DNA of 55,993 nt from positions 1 through 55,993 of the forward strand of contig JASHQS010000121.1 of assembly GCA_030038995.1 (NCBI GenBank), given 5' to 3'. Position numbers and translations under genes: made by a program. The stretch comes from Xanthobacteraceae bacterium (GTDB lineage Bacteria > Pseudomonadota > Alphaproteobacteria > Rhizobiales > Xanthobacteraceae). The notes under the pieces were generated by a model. That model was not told where the DNA came from and did not search any database. It saw nothing but the letters and a program-made list of their open reading frames with translations. Every line of letters begins with the position of its first letter. Positions within the stretch are counted from its first letter, which is position 1. Shown one piece after another: positions 33,263 to 42,153 of the stretch.

Positions 33263-33383
33263 GTTACGCCCGTCTTCTGGGAACGACCCCGGGGTAGCAC
33301 GGAATCCGCTTCGAGCCACGTGGAAAACGGCGGTTGCGCGAACGAAAAGCGAACGGCACCGGCAGCCATCCTCGCTACCGCGC

Positions 33384-33560
33384 ATAGGCGCTAATATAGG
33401 CCTCTGTTTCCCGGATGCGGTGCAGCGCGAAGCGGTGCACCGCTGATCCGGGACCGTCCCAGACTCCGCAACTTGTTACGATCCCGGGTCTGCAGCGCAC
33501 CACTTCGCTGCGCTTCGTGCTGCGCTGCGCCCGGGAAACGCAGCTATGTTAGCGCCTATG
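33384..33560. mobile_element. MITE-like element, copy 1 (177 bp)
   Basis: Bounded by inverted ends ATAGGCGCTAA (33384-33394) and TTAGCGCCTAT (33549-33559). With flanking bases the pair extends to 15 perfect positions (GCGCATAGGCGCTAA). The interior is the dispersed GTTTCCCGG...CCGGGAAAC repeat (33406..33539). Almost identical to 48669..48844, from which it differs chiefly by one base near the left end. The flanks CGCTACCGCGC and CGCTATAGCGT match at 8 of 11 positions, which could be a decayed target duplication. No coding capacity. Confidence 0.8.
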
Positions 33561-33613
33561 CGCTATAGCGTTGCCGCCCTTGCGTCCGCCCCGAGCCTCG
33601 CCTTTCGGGCCAG

Positions 33614-34105
33614 TTAACCGCGGCCACGCTCGCGCCACTCCACTTTGGCGATTTTGTAGCTCCTGGCGCCGCCCGGAGCATCGACCTCGACGGTCGATCC
33701 CCTGGCCTTGCCGATCAAGGCCCGCGCCAGCGGCGAAGCGACCGAAATCCTCTTCTTGTTGGGATCGGCCTCCGGTTCGCCGACGATCTGCCAGGTGCTT
33801 TTTTCCGCGCTGTCCTCGTCGATCAACGTCACGGTGGCGCCGAAGCGGATGGTGTCGCCGGACAGCCTCGACACATCGATCACGTCCGCCCGGGCGAGCT
33901 TGTCCTCCAGCTCGGCGATGCGCAGCTCGTTGATCTCCTGCTCCGCCTTGGCGCCCTGGTATTCGGAGTTCTCCACCAAGTTGGGCTCGTCGCCGATCGC
34001 CTGGCGGATGCGCTCGATGAGGTGCGGCCGCTCGTCGCGAATGCGGCGCTCCAGCTCTTCTTCGAGGGTTCTGTGACCTACCGCAGTCATCGGCATCTTG
34101 ATCAT
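33614..34105 (-). CDS. greA: Transcription elongation factor GreA
   Basis: Stimulates transcript cleavage by backtracked RNA polymerase. The 163-residue protein from ATG 34105 (ATG 34096 also possible) has the N-terminal coiled coil with [31 protein letters not shown], the tip acidic residues in [31 protein letters not shown] and a C-terminal FKBP-like domain ([50 protein letters not shown]). Usual length is about 158. The basal acidic tip is [11 protein letters not shown] rather than the common GDLSENAEY, a mild divergence suggesting a paralogue or lineage variant. Confidence 0.92.
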   Translation of the reverse strand: MIKMPMTAVGHRTLEEELERRIRDERPHLIERIRQAIGDEPNLVENSEYQGAKAEQEINELRIAELEDKLARADVIDVSRLSGDTIRFGATVTLIDEDSAEKSTWQIVGEPEADPNKKRISVASPLARALIGKARGSTVEVDAPGGARSYKIAKVEWRERGRG

Positions 34106-34350
34106 CGGCGCATTCCAAATTCCGGCGGCAACGGTGCATGCGCCGCGGGAGCCATCGTTTCCTGAAGCGAACGGTCCTCAGTGCTGCGAAACGCTGTTTC
34201 AGGAATAAAGGTTCCGCAATCGCCCGCTGAGCGCAAGAGGCCGGCTGGCGGCCGGCGCGACGGCGGCAGAACCGCGTCCGCAGTGCTATAACCGCGTCCG
34301 ACGCACTTGAGCCGGCGGCCGACGGCCGTGGCGGGATCGACGCGGCGCTC

Positions 34351-35481
34351 ATGAATGGCAACGATATGATGCGGCTCGGGGAACCTGACAGGTCCGCAGG
34401 GCCGGCCACGCCGGAAGCGCCGGTCATTGTGGTGACCGACATTCGTGGCGGCGGTCCGCCCGACCACGCGCGCCAGCGCGTCGAACAGGCCCGCGCGCTG
34501 CGCGCGGCCTGCCTCGGCTTTTTTCCGGCGGCGGTGCGCGCCGCGCTGCCGCTCTTCGACCGCGCGGCGCGGCGCTCGCTGCAGCGGTCGGGCTCACCCT
34601 ACGTGGCCGAGATCGCGCGCATTGCCGAGATTCTCGATTGTTCGGGCGTCTGGCTGCTCAACGGCTCGTATCAATGGGCCTGCACCGCGCTGGCGCGCGA
34701 CGAGCACGGCGTGCCGTGGTTGATCCGCACCCTGGATTGGCCGTTCCGCGGTCTCGGCCGCCACGTCGAAGTGGCGCGCATGCGCGGCGCGAGCGGGGAG
34801 TTTTTCAGCATCACCTGGCCCGGCTATGTCGGCGTGCTCACCGCGATGGGGCCGGCGCGCTTTGCCGCGTGCCTCAACCAGGCGCCGCTGCGGCGCCGCT
34901 TCCGTCATGGCTGGCTGCGGCCCTGCGACGTCGCTGTCAATGCGGTCGCGAGCTGGGCCGACGGCGGCCGCATGCCGCCGGACCAGGTGCTGCGCCTCGC
35001 CTTCGAGAGCTGCGGCGATTACGCCGCGGCGCGGCGCATGCTGGAATCGATGCCCGTCGCGCGCCCGGCGATCTTCACGCTGGTCGGCTGTGCGGCCGGC
35101 GAGCGCTGCGTCATCGAACGGACCGAAACCGGCTTCGTCACGCGCGAGGAGCACACCAGCGCCGCCAACGACTGGCTGCCGGATCGGCCGGGCTGGGAAG
35201 GGCGCATCGGCACCCGCCGCTTTCTGACCCGCACGTATGATGAGGCCAAGAGCTATAGCTGCGCTCGCCGCGAGGCGCTCGCCGGCTGGCACGGCGCAAT
35301 GGCGGATCGCTCGTTCGCCTGGGTCCGCGCACCGGTGCTCAATCCTTATACGCGGCTTGCGGCCGCGCTCTGTCCGGCGGGCGGCGTCCTGCGCGTCATC
35401 GGCTATGAAGACGTGGGCGCCGAGCTGCCAGCGCCGGTGACAGAACTTTGCGAGATCGAAGCCGCGGCGCAATTTGCCTGA
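34351..35481 (+). CDS. C45-type autoproteolytic acyltransferase/hydrolase (Ntn family)
   Basis: The 376-residue protein resembles penicillin-acyltransferase/acid-ceramidase-like Ntn hydrolases: GSYQWACTALARDEHGVPWLIRTLDWPFRGLGRHVEVARM, where the Cys (about residue 113) would become the N-terminal nucleophile after self-cleavage. FSITWPGYVGVLTAMGPARFAACLNQAPLRR supplies the Asn/Gln part, and YAAARRMLESMPVARPAIFTLVGCAAGERCVIERT follows. These enzymes cleave or form amide bonds of acylated amino compounds. No signal peptide. The alpha/beta hydrolase gene follows 54 bp later on the same strand. Substrate unknown. Confidence 0.7.
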   Translation: MNGNDMMRLGEPDRSAGPATPEAPVIVVTDIRGGGPPDHARQRVEQARALRAACLGFFPAAVRAALPLFDRAARRSLQRSGSPYVAEIARIAEILDCSGVWLLNGSYQWACTALARDEHGVPWLIRTLDWPFRGLGRHVEVARMRGASGEFFSITWPGYVGVLTAMGPARFAACLNQAPLRRRFRHGWLRPCDVAVNAVASWADGGRMPPDQVLRLAFESCGDYAAARRMLESMPVARPAIFTLVGCAAGERCVIERTETGFVTREEHTSAANDWLPDRPGWEGRIGTRRFLTRTYDEAKSYSCARREALAGWHGAMADRSFAWVRAPVLNPYTRLAAALCPAGGVLRVIGYEDVGAELPAPVTELCEIEAAAQFA

Positions 35482-35535
35482 AGGCCCGCCTAACTAACCA
35501 TTGCAGGTTAACGACGAAGCGTAGCGGATTTGACC

Positions 35536-36396
35536 ATGCCCAAGATCACGACGACGGACGACACCAAACTTTATTACGAAGAGGCCGGCGCCGGCACGCC
35601 GGTCGTCTTCGTCCACGAATTCGCCGGCGACTATCGCACCTGGGAGCAGCAGATGCGCCATTTCGCCCGCTCGCATCGCTGCGTGACCTACAGCCAGCGC
35701 GGTTATCCGCCGTCCGACGTGCCGGACGATCCGGCACGCTACGGCCAGGATTTTGCGCGCAGCGACGTGATTGCGCTGATCGATGCGCTCGCCATCGAGC
35801 GGGCGCACGTGGTCGGCCATTCGATGGGCGCCTACACGGCGCTGCACGTGGGCTTGCGCCATCCGCGGCGCTGCATCTCGGTCACCGCGGCCGGCTGCGG
35901 CTGGGGTTCGCTGCCCGATCCTGCCGCGCGCGAAGGCATGCGCAAGGTGGCGCTGGAGACCGCCAAAATGTTCAGCGAGAAGAGCATGGCCGAAGCGGCC
36001 GCCATCTATGGCGACGGCGCCACGCGGCAGCCGCAGAAATTCAAGGACCCGCGCGGCTACGCCGAATTCATCCGCATGCTGTCGGAGCACGCCTCGCGCG
36101 GTCACGCCCTGACCATGGAGATGCTGCAGGCCAGGCGGCCGAATTTTTGGGACCTGGAAGCGGATTTGAAAAAGTTTTCCGTCCCGCTTTTGATCGTGGT
36201 CGGCGACGAGGACGAGTCCTGCCTCGACGGCAGCATCTTTCTCAAGCGCACGGCGCCGACCGCGGGGCTCTATGTCATTCCGCGCTCGGGCCACAATATC
36301 CCGACCGAAGAACCCGCCGCCTTCAATGCCGCACTCGCCGACCTGTTTGCCGCCGCCGAAGCCGGCCGCTGGCTCGCGCACAGGAAGCCCGGCTGA
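35536..36396 (+). CDS. Alpha/beta hydrolase
   Basis: The 286-residue protein from ATG 35536 has the fold's order: oxyanion strand PVVFVHEFAGDYRTWEQQM, nucleophile elbow VVGHSMGAYTAL (Ser about 100), cap region, the acid in LLIVVGDEDESCLDG and the base in IPRSGHNIPTEEP. It could hydrolyse an ester, lactone, amide or haloalkane. The preceding gene is a C45-type Ntn hydrolase on the same strand. No specific substrate motif is visible. Confidence 0.9.
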   Translation: MPKITTTDDTKLYYEEAGAGTPVVFVHEFAGDYRTWEQQMRHFARSHRCVTYSQRGYPPSDVPDDPARYGQDFARSDVIALIDALAIERAHVVGHSMGAYTALHVGLRHPRRCISVTAAGCGWGSLPDPAAREGMRKVALETAKMFSEKSMAEAAAIYGDGATRQPQKFKDPRGYAEFIRMLSEHASRGHALTMEMLQARRPNFWDLEADLKKFSVPLLIVVGDEDESCLDGSIFLKRTAPTAGLYVIPRSGHNIPTEEPAAFNAALADLFAAAEAGRWLAHRKPG

Positions 36397-36413
36397 GCGC
36401 GCTAATCGTTCAC

Positions 36414-36515
36414 CGTCATCCTGAGGTGGCCGCGAAGCGGCCCTCGAAGGATGCGGCCCGAGCGCCTCGGCCGTCGCCCTTCGAGGCTCGCTTTGCTCGC
36501 ACCTCAGGGTGACGG
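36414..36515. repeat. Dispersed GTCATCCTGAGG...CCTCAGGGTGAC palindromic repeat
   Basis: Ends form an inverted pair (CGTCATCCTGAGGTG and CACCTCAGGGTGACGG). The core CTCGAAGGATGCGGCCCGAG...CGGCCGTCGCCCTTCGAG recurs in inverted orientation at 54903..55007. It fills the gap between the convergent alpha/beta hydrolase and 2OG oxygenase genes and may act as a terminator-like structure. Confidence 0.8.
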
Positions 36516-36542
36516 ATTTGAGTCATCGAAAGCTCAGTTGAT

Positions 36543-37280
36543 TTACTTCGCGTCGTGAAAAATGATGCCGAGCGTGTGGCGGCGGCCGGTGCGGAGGCGG
36601 CTCACTGCGTGACGCATGTTGACCCGGTAGGCGCCCTTGCTGCCCTGCACCGGCCGATTGTGAACGGCGAAAAGGACGGCGTCGCCCTGGTCGAGCGGCA
36701 CCACCTCGACGCGGCTCTGCATGCGCGGCCGCTGCTCGGTGAGCACGAACTCGCCGCCGGCAAAATCGCGGCCGGGCGCGGAGAGCAGCACCGTGACCTG
36801 CAGCGGGAACGCCAGTTCGCCATAAAGATCCTGGTGCAGGCAGTTGAAATCGCCGGGACCGTATTGGAGGAGTAACGGCGTCGGCCGCGTCTGGCCGGCA
36901 TCGTGGCAGAGTTTCAGATAATCGGCGTGGATTTGCGGATAGCGCGCGGCGAGCTGCATCCGTTCGTTCCACCCGTTGGCGATCGGCGCGACGCGCCCAT
37001 AAAGCGCCGTGCGCAGTCCGGCGATGCGGGACGGCAGCGGATATTTGAAATAGCGATACTCGCCCCGGCCGAAACCGTGGCGCGCCATATGAATATGGCT
37101 GCGGAAGTATTTTTCCTGCGCATAGAGCGCGGCAATCGCTTCGCACTCGGGCGGTGGCAATAATTTCGGCAGGACGGCGGCGCCGAACGCATTCAGGTTG
37201 GCGCCGATCTCGTCCCAGTCGTAGCGGTCGACGTCGTTTGCTGGCGAACTTTTGCTGGATTTCAGAACAGCCGTTGTCAT
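36543..37280 (-). CDS. 2OG-Fe(II) oxygenase (prolyl-4-hydroxylase-like)
   Basis: The 245-residue product from ATG 37280 shows LLQYGPGDFNCLHQDLYGELAFPLQVTVLLSAPGRDFAGGEFVLTEQRPR (His-x-Asp in HQD; GGEF strand), GDAVLFAVHNRPVQGSKGAYRVNMRHAVSRLRTGRRHTLGIIFHD (distal His and Arg). The N-terminal half (CEAIAALYAQEKYFRSHIHMARHGFGRGEYRYFKYPLP) is typical of bacterial 2OG oxygenases annotated as DNA-repair- or prolyl-hydroxylase-like. It is the second gene after a histidine phosphatase, 91 bp downstream with a tandem repeat between. A long in-frame extension to 37988 is antisense to that gene's frame and rejected. Confidence 0.85.
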   Translation of the reverse strand: MTTAVLKSSKSSPANDVDRYDWDEIGANLNAFGAAVLPKLLPPPECEAIAALYAQEKYFRSHIHMARHGFGRGEYRYFKYPLPSRIAGLRTALYGRVAPIANGWNERMQLAARYPQIHADYLKLCHDAGQTRPTPLLLQYGPGDFNCLHQDLYGELAFPLQVTVLLSAPGRDFAGGEFVLTEQRPRMQSRVEVVPLDQGDAVLFAVHNRPVQGSKGAYRVNMRHAVSRLRTGRRHTLGIIFHDAK

Positions 37281-37311
37281 GACAAACACTCCGGCGAGAC
37301 CATCCGCTATG

Positions 37312-37373
37312 GAAGATATGGCGCTCGAAGATATGGCGCGCTCAAAGACATGGCGCTCAAAGACATGGCGCTC
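37312..37373. repeat. Four-unit tandem repeat of 15 bp
   Basis: Units GAAGATATGGCGCTC, GAAGATATGGCGCGCTC (17 bp), AAAGACATGGCGCTC and AAAGACATGGCGCTC are head to tail between the phosphatase stop codon and the 2OG oxygenase start. The repeat begins within the stop codon of the phosphatase gene. It is a possible site of slipped-strand length change in the 5' region of the oxygenase gene. Confidence 0.85.
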
Positions 37374-38019
37374 AAATTGACTTTTTGCTGCGCCCCGTCT
37401 TCGCCGCCAGCCGGTCGAGGTGATGGGTCTCGTTGACACGAACGATGCAAACGTTGCTGCCGTCAGTGTCGATCTCGTTGAGGCAGCAGGGCGCCTGATC
37501 CAGGCGATGATAGGCCGACAGCGGCAGGCCGAGCAATTGTAAGAGAAGCACGCGGTTGACGCTGTCATGGCCGACCAGCACGATGGTGTCACGGGCATGG
37601 CGGGCGAGCACGAAGCGCAGCGCATTGGCGGCGCGCGCGGCCGCGTCCTGCAGCGACTCGCCGCCGGGAAAGCGCACGAGCTGCGGGGTGGCAAACCAGG
37701 CGGCAAACAGGTCCGGATCGTCCTTCTTGGCGTAGGCGAATTTCTTGAACTGCCAGGCGCCGTAATCGATGTCGTTGAGATCGTCGCAAATTTCGGCGGC
37801 GACGCCGCAGGCCTTGGCGATCGCGGCGCCGGTGTCGACGCAGCGGTCCATCGGGCTCGTATAGATTTTGCGCACCCGCCAGCCGTCGGCGATGCGGCGC
37901 GCGAGCGCCGCCGCTTCGGCGCAACCGCGCTCGGTGAGCGCGAGCGGCTCACGGCCGCGGAAGCGCTCGGGCTTGATGCCTTGCACATGGCCGTGGCGCG
38001 TCAGAAGAATTTTGGTCAT
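37372..38019 (-). CDS. Histidine phosphatase family protein
   Basis: The 215-residue product from ATG 38019 begins MTKILLTRHGHVQGIKPERFRG, the RHG phospho-histidine motif. It continues with LTERGCAEAAALARRIA, IYTSPMDRCVDTGAAIAKACG (second Arg), a catalytic Glu in FPGGESLQDAAAR, and IVLVGHDSVNRVLLLQLLGLP (second His). This is the phosphoglycerate-mutase-like superfamily of phosphatases/mutases; small-molecule phosphatase activity is likely. It lies upstream of the 2OG oxygenase gene on the same strand. Confidence 0.92.
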   Translation of the reverse strand: MTKILLTRHGHVQGIKPERFRGREPLALTERGCAEAAALARRIADGWRVRKIYTSPMDRCVDTGAAIAKACGVAAEICDDLNDIDYGAWQFKKFAYAKKDDPDLFAAWFATPQLVRFPGGESLQDAAARAANALRFVLARHARDTIVLVGHDSVNRVLLLQLLGLPLSAYHRLDQAPCCLNEIDTDGSNVCIVRVNETHHLDRLAAKTGRSKKSI

Positions 38020-38159
38020 AAGGAATCCGGATGATCGGTTCACCGTCATTCCCGCGCAAGCGGGACTGCATAGTCACTGTCGGCGCACTGGTGCACCGCT
38101 TCGACTTCCTCTTGCGATAGCGAACGGCCTTGCGCAGCTCCTCGAGCGAGGAATCATTA

Positions 38160-39158
38160 TCATGACGCTCCGCGCGAAAAGACCAGCTTCGGGACACCCT
38201 TTTGCCTCGCGCTCCCGCTAGGCGGAACAGGAGGCGGAGCGGCGCCCTTGCCGCCACTTCGGAGCGCGTGGCGCTGCATGTGCCGGATCAGCAATTTGGT
38301 CGACGGCGACGGGTCGCTGCCATAGACGAAAGCAGTCGATGTCTGCGGCACCGGATCGGCCGCGATGTCGCGGAAGACGACGTCGGAGAAGTTCATCGTT
38401 TTCACGGCCCCCGGCATGACCGCGATGCCGTAGCCAAGCGCGACGTAAGCCAGCACCGCGATGAAATCGTCTTCGCGCTTGGCCACGCGCGGTATGAAAT
38501 TGCCGATGCGGGCGATGGTTTCGATATGGCCGGAGAACCCCAAGTCAAGCTCGGTTGCGGTACTGATGAACGCCTCGCGCGCGAGCATCGCGGGGCTGAT
38601 GGCTTCGTGCCGCGCCAGGGGATGCTGGCTCGGCAGCGCCAGCGACAAAGGCTGACGATAGACCTCGAAGCCGCGGACGCCCGACGGATATTTGCGCGGC
38701 GTGCGCGTGAAACCGACATCCAGTTCCTTGCGCAGGATTGCGGCGATCTGCGCCAGCGGCGCCAGCTTGTGGATCGTGATGTCGATCGCCGGATGGGCTT
38801 TCTGGAACGGGCCGATCCAGTTGCGCAGCAAGCCCGCGCAGGACACCGAGATCACGAAACCGAGTTGAAGGCGGCCCAGCTCGCCGCGTGCGGCCTGCCG
38901 GGCAATCACCGCCGCCTCTTCGATCCGGCGCAAGACTTCGCGCGCGCCAGAAAGAAAGCGCCGGCCTGCCGCAGTGACGACGATTTTCCTGTTGCCTTTT
39001 CGCTCCAAGAGCCTCACGCCGAGCCGGCTTTCAAGTTTCTTGATCTGGTGGGTGAGCGTCGGCGGCGTGATGCCGAGTCGCAAGGCGGCGCCGGCGAAAT
39101 GCTGCTCCTCGGCGAGCGCTACGAAATAGCGGAACAGGCGGGTCTCGATGTCGCTCAT
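38160..39158 (-). CDS. LysR-family transcriptional regulator
   Basis: The 332-residue protein from ATG 39158 has the winged HTH (IETRLFRYFVALAEEQHFAGAALRLGITPPTLTHQIKKLESRLGVRLLER) and a periplasmic-binding-protein-like effector domain (LQLGFVISVSCAGLLRNWIGPFQKAHPAIDITIH..., then ALGYGIAVMPGAVKTM). The final 30 residues are a Gly/Pro/Ala tail beyond the usual end. It is divergent from a 143-residue hypothetical gene across about 70 bp, the usual arrangement with a regulated neighbour. Effector unknown. Confidence 0.92.
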   Translation of the reverse strand: MSDIETRLFRYFVALAEEQHFAGAALRLGITPPTLTHQIKKLESRLGVRLLERKGNRKIVVTAAGRRFLSGAREVLRRIEEAAVIARQAARGELGRLQLGFVISVSCAGLLRNWIGPFQKAHPAIDITIHKLAPLAQIAAILRKELDVGFTRTPRKYPSGVRGFEVYRQPLSLALPSQHPLARHEAISPAMLAREAFISTATELDLGFSGHIETIARIGNFIPRVAKREDDFIAVLAYVALGYGIAVMPGAVKTMNFSDVVFRDIAADPVPQTSTAFVYGSDPSPSTKLLIRHMQRHALRSGGKGAAPPPVPPSGSARQKGVPKLVFSRGAS

Positions 39159-39226
39159 TGGTCAGACTCATCGAATGAATTTGCGATGCAGCTTTAATGA
39201 CAGAAGAGTGCCTACGATCATAGATT

Positions 39227-39658
39227 ATGCAGGTGAACTTTACAAACAAAAAATTGCGCGGCTTGAGCAATGGCGAGGCGGCGCAGCAAATCGTCACGCT
39301 CAAGCGCGCGCTGGGCCGCCACGGCGTCGTGTGCCGACTGCGTACCGACAACGGCGCGGTCCGCGTCGATGTCTTTTGGCGGCCGCCACGGATCGCGCGC
39401 CATCTGCGGCCGTTCACAAGCGCGTTGCCGCTGCCGCTAATGAGTGACTTGGCAGGCAATGGCTTCGCATCGACGAACGACGTGCCGATCAAGGGGCTGT
39501 TCGAACACGGCATCATCGCCGCGTCGTTCGTGAGCGACGCGCGAGAGGCCGTGGCGCTGGCGCTCTCCGTCATCGAGCGTCATGGGCTGGCGAAATCCGA
39601 TCGGGTCGTGGCATGGGCGCCGCCCGCCGCCCGACCGAAAGCGGCATCCGCGGCGTGA
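39227..39658 (+). CDS. Hypothetical protein divergent from LysR gene
   Basis: The 143-residue product from ATG 39227 follows an AT-rich leader. It reads MQVNFTNKKLRGLSNGEAAQQIVTLKRALGRHGVVCRLRTDNGAVRVDVFWRPPRIARHLRPF..., ending in an Ala/Pro-rich tail. It has an alternating helix/strand pattern and no signal peptide or membrane segment. Not recognised. The position divergent from a LysR gene supports it being real and possibly regulated by that protein. Confidence 0.5.
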   Translation: MQVNFTNKKLRGLSNGEAAQQIVTLKRALGRHGVVCRLRTDNGAVRVDVFWRPPRIARHLRPFTSALPLPLMSDLAGNGFASTNDVPIKGLFEHGIIAASFVSDAREAVALALSVIERHGLAKSDRVVAWAPPAARPKAASAA

Positions 39659-39762
39659 GCCGGCCTGCTGAAATAAATTTCCCGCGTTTCAAGGCGCGGC
39701 CGCAATGGTCCCGCGCTTAATACCAGCCGCATTAAGGACAGACTCATTGCATGTCAGCATCC

Positions 39763-39806
39763 GCGCGGCGGCGCACCGCTTGGCGCTGCACCGCATCCGG
39801 GAAACG
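39763..39806. repeat. Fragment of the GTTTCCCGG-family repeat
   Basis: CGCACCGCTTGGCGCTGCACC followed by GCATCCGGGAAAC matches the right end of the copy at 12262..12427. The left half is missing. It abuts the stop of the DHA2 transporter gene. Confidence 0.7.
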
Positions 39807-39807
39807 G

Positions 39808-41361
39808 TTAGATCCGCCGCAGCGGCAACGACCAGGCCAGCACGGCGCCGGCTGCCTCGAAGCTGGCGATGGCGATGAAGACGGCGCGGAAGGCGTCGGC
39901 GATCTCGGCCTGCACCATTGCCTGACGTGCCGGCGCCAAAGTTGCGATGGTGTCCGGGCCCTGTTCGATGATGGTGCCGAACAGGCTCGCGGTCTCGCGG
40001 TCGGTGGCGGCGAGGATCGCAAACAGGATCGCGGCGACCAAGGCGGTGCCGAACGCGGCGCCGACCGAGCGCGAGAACTGCACCATGGCGGCGCCGGTGC
40101 CCAAGCGGCGCGGCCCGGCCACCGCCTGCACCGTGAGCTGCACCACCCCCATCACCGTGCCCATGCAGATGGCGATCAGGCACCAGATCCACGGCAGCAC
40201 CAGGGTGCCGAGGTGCGGCGTCCAGAATGCCAGGAGCAAAAGGCCGATGGTCGCGCCGACCAGTCCCAAAGACGGAAACACCGCGGTCCGTCCGGTCCGC
40301 GTCACGAGCTGCCCGGTGATCAGCGAGCCGAACCCGATGCCGAAGGTCAGCGGCAGCAGCATCAGCCCGGTCTGTTCCGGCGAAGCGCCGCGCACGGCGC
40401 GCAGATAAATCGGCAGGAACGTGATCAGCGACACCAGAGCCGCGCCGTGGCAGGCCGCCATGGCGTCGCTGCGCCAGATCGACGGTTCGCGGAACAGGCG
40501 CGGCGGAATGAGCGGAGCGGTAGAGTGCCGCTCCTGCCATATCAGCGCCGCAAGCGCGAGTAGGCCGAAAGCGAGCAGGCCGAGCGCCAGCGGCAGCGTG
40601 CTCGTCCGCATGCGCTGCAATTGCTCGAAGGCGAGGATCACCGGGCTTACGAACATGATGAACAGCACCAGGCCGGGAATATCGAACGTGGTGCGGCGGC
40701 GATCGGCGGGCCGCGAAGAAAGCCGCAGCACCAGCGCCATGGCGATCAGCCCGAGCGGCACGTTGACATAAAAGATCGACTGCCAGCCGAACGCCCCGGT
40801 CAAATAACCGCCGGCGACCGGGCCGAACGTGCTGGAGCTGACCGACACGCCGGCGAGATAGCCCTGATAGCGGCCGCGCTCGCGCGGCGGGATCGCCTCG
40901 CCGATCAGCGCCTGCGACAGCGTCATCAGGCCGCCGCCGCCAAATCCCTGCACCACGCGAAACGCGGTGAGCCATTCGATGTTCGGCGACAGCGCGCACA
41001 GCACCGAGCCGGTCATGAAGATCGACAGCGCGGTGATCATCATCGGGCGGCGGCCGAAGGTGTCGCCGAGCCGGCCGTAAACTGGCGCCGCGATGGTGTT
41101 GGCGATCAGATAGGAGACGACGACCCACGAGGCGCGCTGGATCTCGCCCAAATTCGAGGCGATCGCCGGCAAGGCGGTGGCGACGATGGTCTGGTCGGCC
41201 ACCGCCAGGAACATCGGCAGCATGATCGACGGGAAGACCGTGAAGAACAGTTTTCGCGGCGATTCCCGCTTCTCCGCCGGCGCCGCCGCTGCAGCGGGCA
41301 CTGCGCTCTTGTCCGCCGTGCCGGGAGCCGGCGTTTTGGCGGCCTCTACTGATTCGTTCAT
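39808..41361 (-). CDS. MFS drug transporter, DHA2 (14-TM) family
   Basis: The 517-residue membrane protein has about 14 hydrophobic segments and the DHA2 landmarks: FLAVADQTIVATALPAIASNLG (D-x-TIV-ALP in TM1), WVVVSYLIANTIAAPVYGRLGDTFGRRPMMITA (motif A), FRVVQGFGGGGLMTLSQALIGEAIPPRERGRYQG and VSSSTFGPVAGGYLTGAFGWQSIFYVNVPLG (motif C). It is a proton-coupled exporter of drugs or other organic compounds. The first 35 residues are an Ala/Pro/Glu-rich cytoplasmic tail. No membrane-fusion partner is adjacent, unlike the pump at 43.3-46.0 kb. Confidence 0.92.
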   Translation of the reverse strand: MNESVEAAKTPAPGTADKSAVPAAAAAPAEKRESPRKLFFTVFPSIMLPMFLAVADQTIVATALPAIASNLGEIQRASWVVVSYLIANTIAAPVYGRLGDTFGRRPMMITALSIFMTGSVLCALSPNIEWLTAFRVVQGFGGGGLMTLSQALIGEAIPPRERGRYQGYLAGVSVSSSTFGPVAGGYLTGAFGWQSIFYVNVPLGLIAMALVLRLSSRPADRRRTTFDIPGLVLFIMFVSPVILAFEQLQRMRTSTLPLALGLLAFGLLALAALIWQERHSTAPLIPPRLFREPSIWRSDAMAACHGAALVSLITFLPIYLRAVRGASPEQTGLMLLPLTFGIGFGSLITGQLVTRTGRTAVFPSLGLVGATIGLLLLAFWTPHLGTLVLPWIWCLIAICMGTVMGVVQLTVQAVAGPRRLGTGAAMVQFSRSVGAAFGTALVAAILFAILAATDRETASLFGTIIEQGPDTIATLAPARQAMVQAEIADAFRAVFIAIASFEAAGAVLAWSLPLRRI

Positions 41362-41609
41362 TGGCGGGGGCTTACCGGCTCGTCGAACAGGCGGATGTTA
41401 TCGAAAACGCATGGCAATGAACATTTGCCGGCGGTCGGCGGTTGCGCGGCTTTTCCCGCCGGTCGGCCGCGGGCGATCGAAGGTCCCGCCGGTCGGCCCG
41501 TTCGGCGACCCCTCAAGCCGCCAGCCCGCAACCAATAATTAGGCCCGGCGTTGCTTTGCCGATGGAGCGGCGTGCGTGCGTAAAGTCGCCTCGCCGACGG
41601 AGAATCCTG

Positions 41610-42017
41610 ATGTGGTGTCCCATGAGTGCGAAACCGAGTGCAACGGAACGCCGCCGTTTTACGGCGAGCAAGTCGATGATGTTTCGCGCGGGGCTTGCGG
41701 TTCTTGCGATTTGTACGCCGGCCATGGCGCGCGACGCCGGCCAGTTCACCAACGTATCGCCGGCTGTGCGGGCGTGGTTCAAAAGCGTCAAGTCGCCGCA
41801 CGGCGTGCCGTGCTGTGATATCGCCGACGGCCATCGTACCGAGTATGACATGCGGAAAAATCAATACTGGGTCCCGATCAACGGCAATTGGATGCCGGTT
41901 CCCGACGACGCGGTTCTCGATAACGTCGGCAATCCGGTGGGCGACGCCGTGGTCTGGTACAGCATTTACGGCGATCACGTGGTGATCCGCTGCTTCGTGC
42001 CGGGCAGCGGCGCCTGA
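41610..42017 (+). CDS. Small secreted hypothetical protein
   Basis: From ATG 41610 (GGAG seven bases upstream) the 135-residue product has a Tat/Sec-like signal region ending AGLAVLAICTPAMA-RDAG, then a compact domain: AWFKSVKSPHGVPCCDIADGHRTEYDMRKNQYWVPINGNWMPVPDDAVL...VVWYSIYGDHVVIRCFVPG. A CC pair and a later Cys could form a disulfide; the motif GVPCCDIADG with W/P/N-rich strands is common in rhizobial periplasmic hypotheticals. ATGs at 41622 and 41676 are alternatives. Function unknown. Confidence 0.65.
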   Translation: MWCPMSAKPSATERRRFTASKSMMFRAGLAVLAICTPAMARDAGQFTNVSPAVRAWFKSVKSPHGVPCCDIADGHRTEYDMRKNQYWVPINGNWMPVPDDAVLDNVGNPVGDAVVWYSIYGDHVVIRCFVPGSGA

Positions 42018-42073
42018 CGAAGACGGCGTTGGTAACGGGCCGCAGCGACGACCTTTAGTCGGCACTTTCAGAC

Positions 42074-42104
42074 AAAAAAGGCCGGCCGCCTTGCAACGGC
42101 CGGC
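42074..42104 (-). terminator. Rho-independent terminator
   Basis: Perfect 8-bp stem GCCGGCCG (42081-42088) / CGGCCGGC (42097-42104) with an 8-base loop. On the minus strand a run of six T follows (42074-42079 read as A on plus). It terminates transcription of the gene at 42176..42589. Confidence 0.8.
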
Positions 42105-42153
42105 TCGTCGACTGCGAAACGGCTTCTTGAAGACCGCTGCGTCAGCCCAAGAA

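Noticed and set aside
37312-37373. Tandem repeats as a small CRISPR array
   Set aside because: Units are contiguous 15-17-mers without spacers and there are no cas genes.
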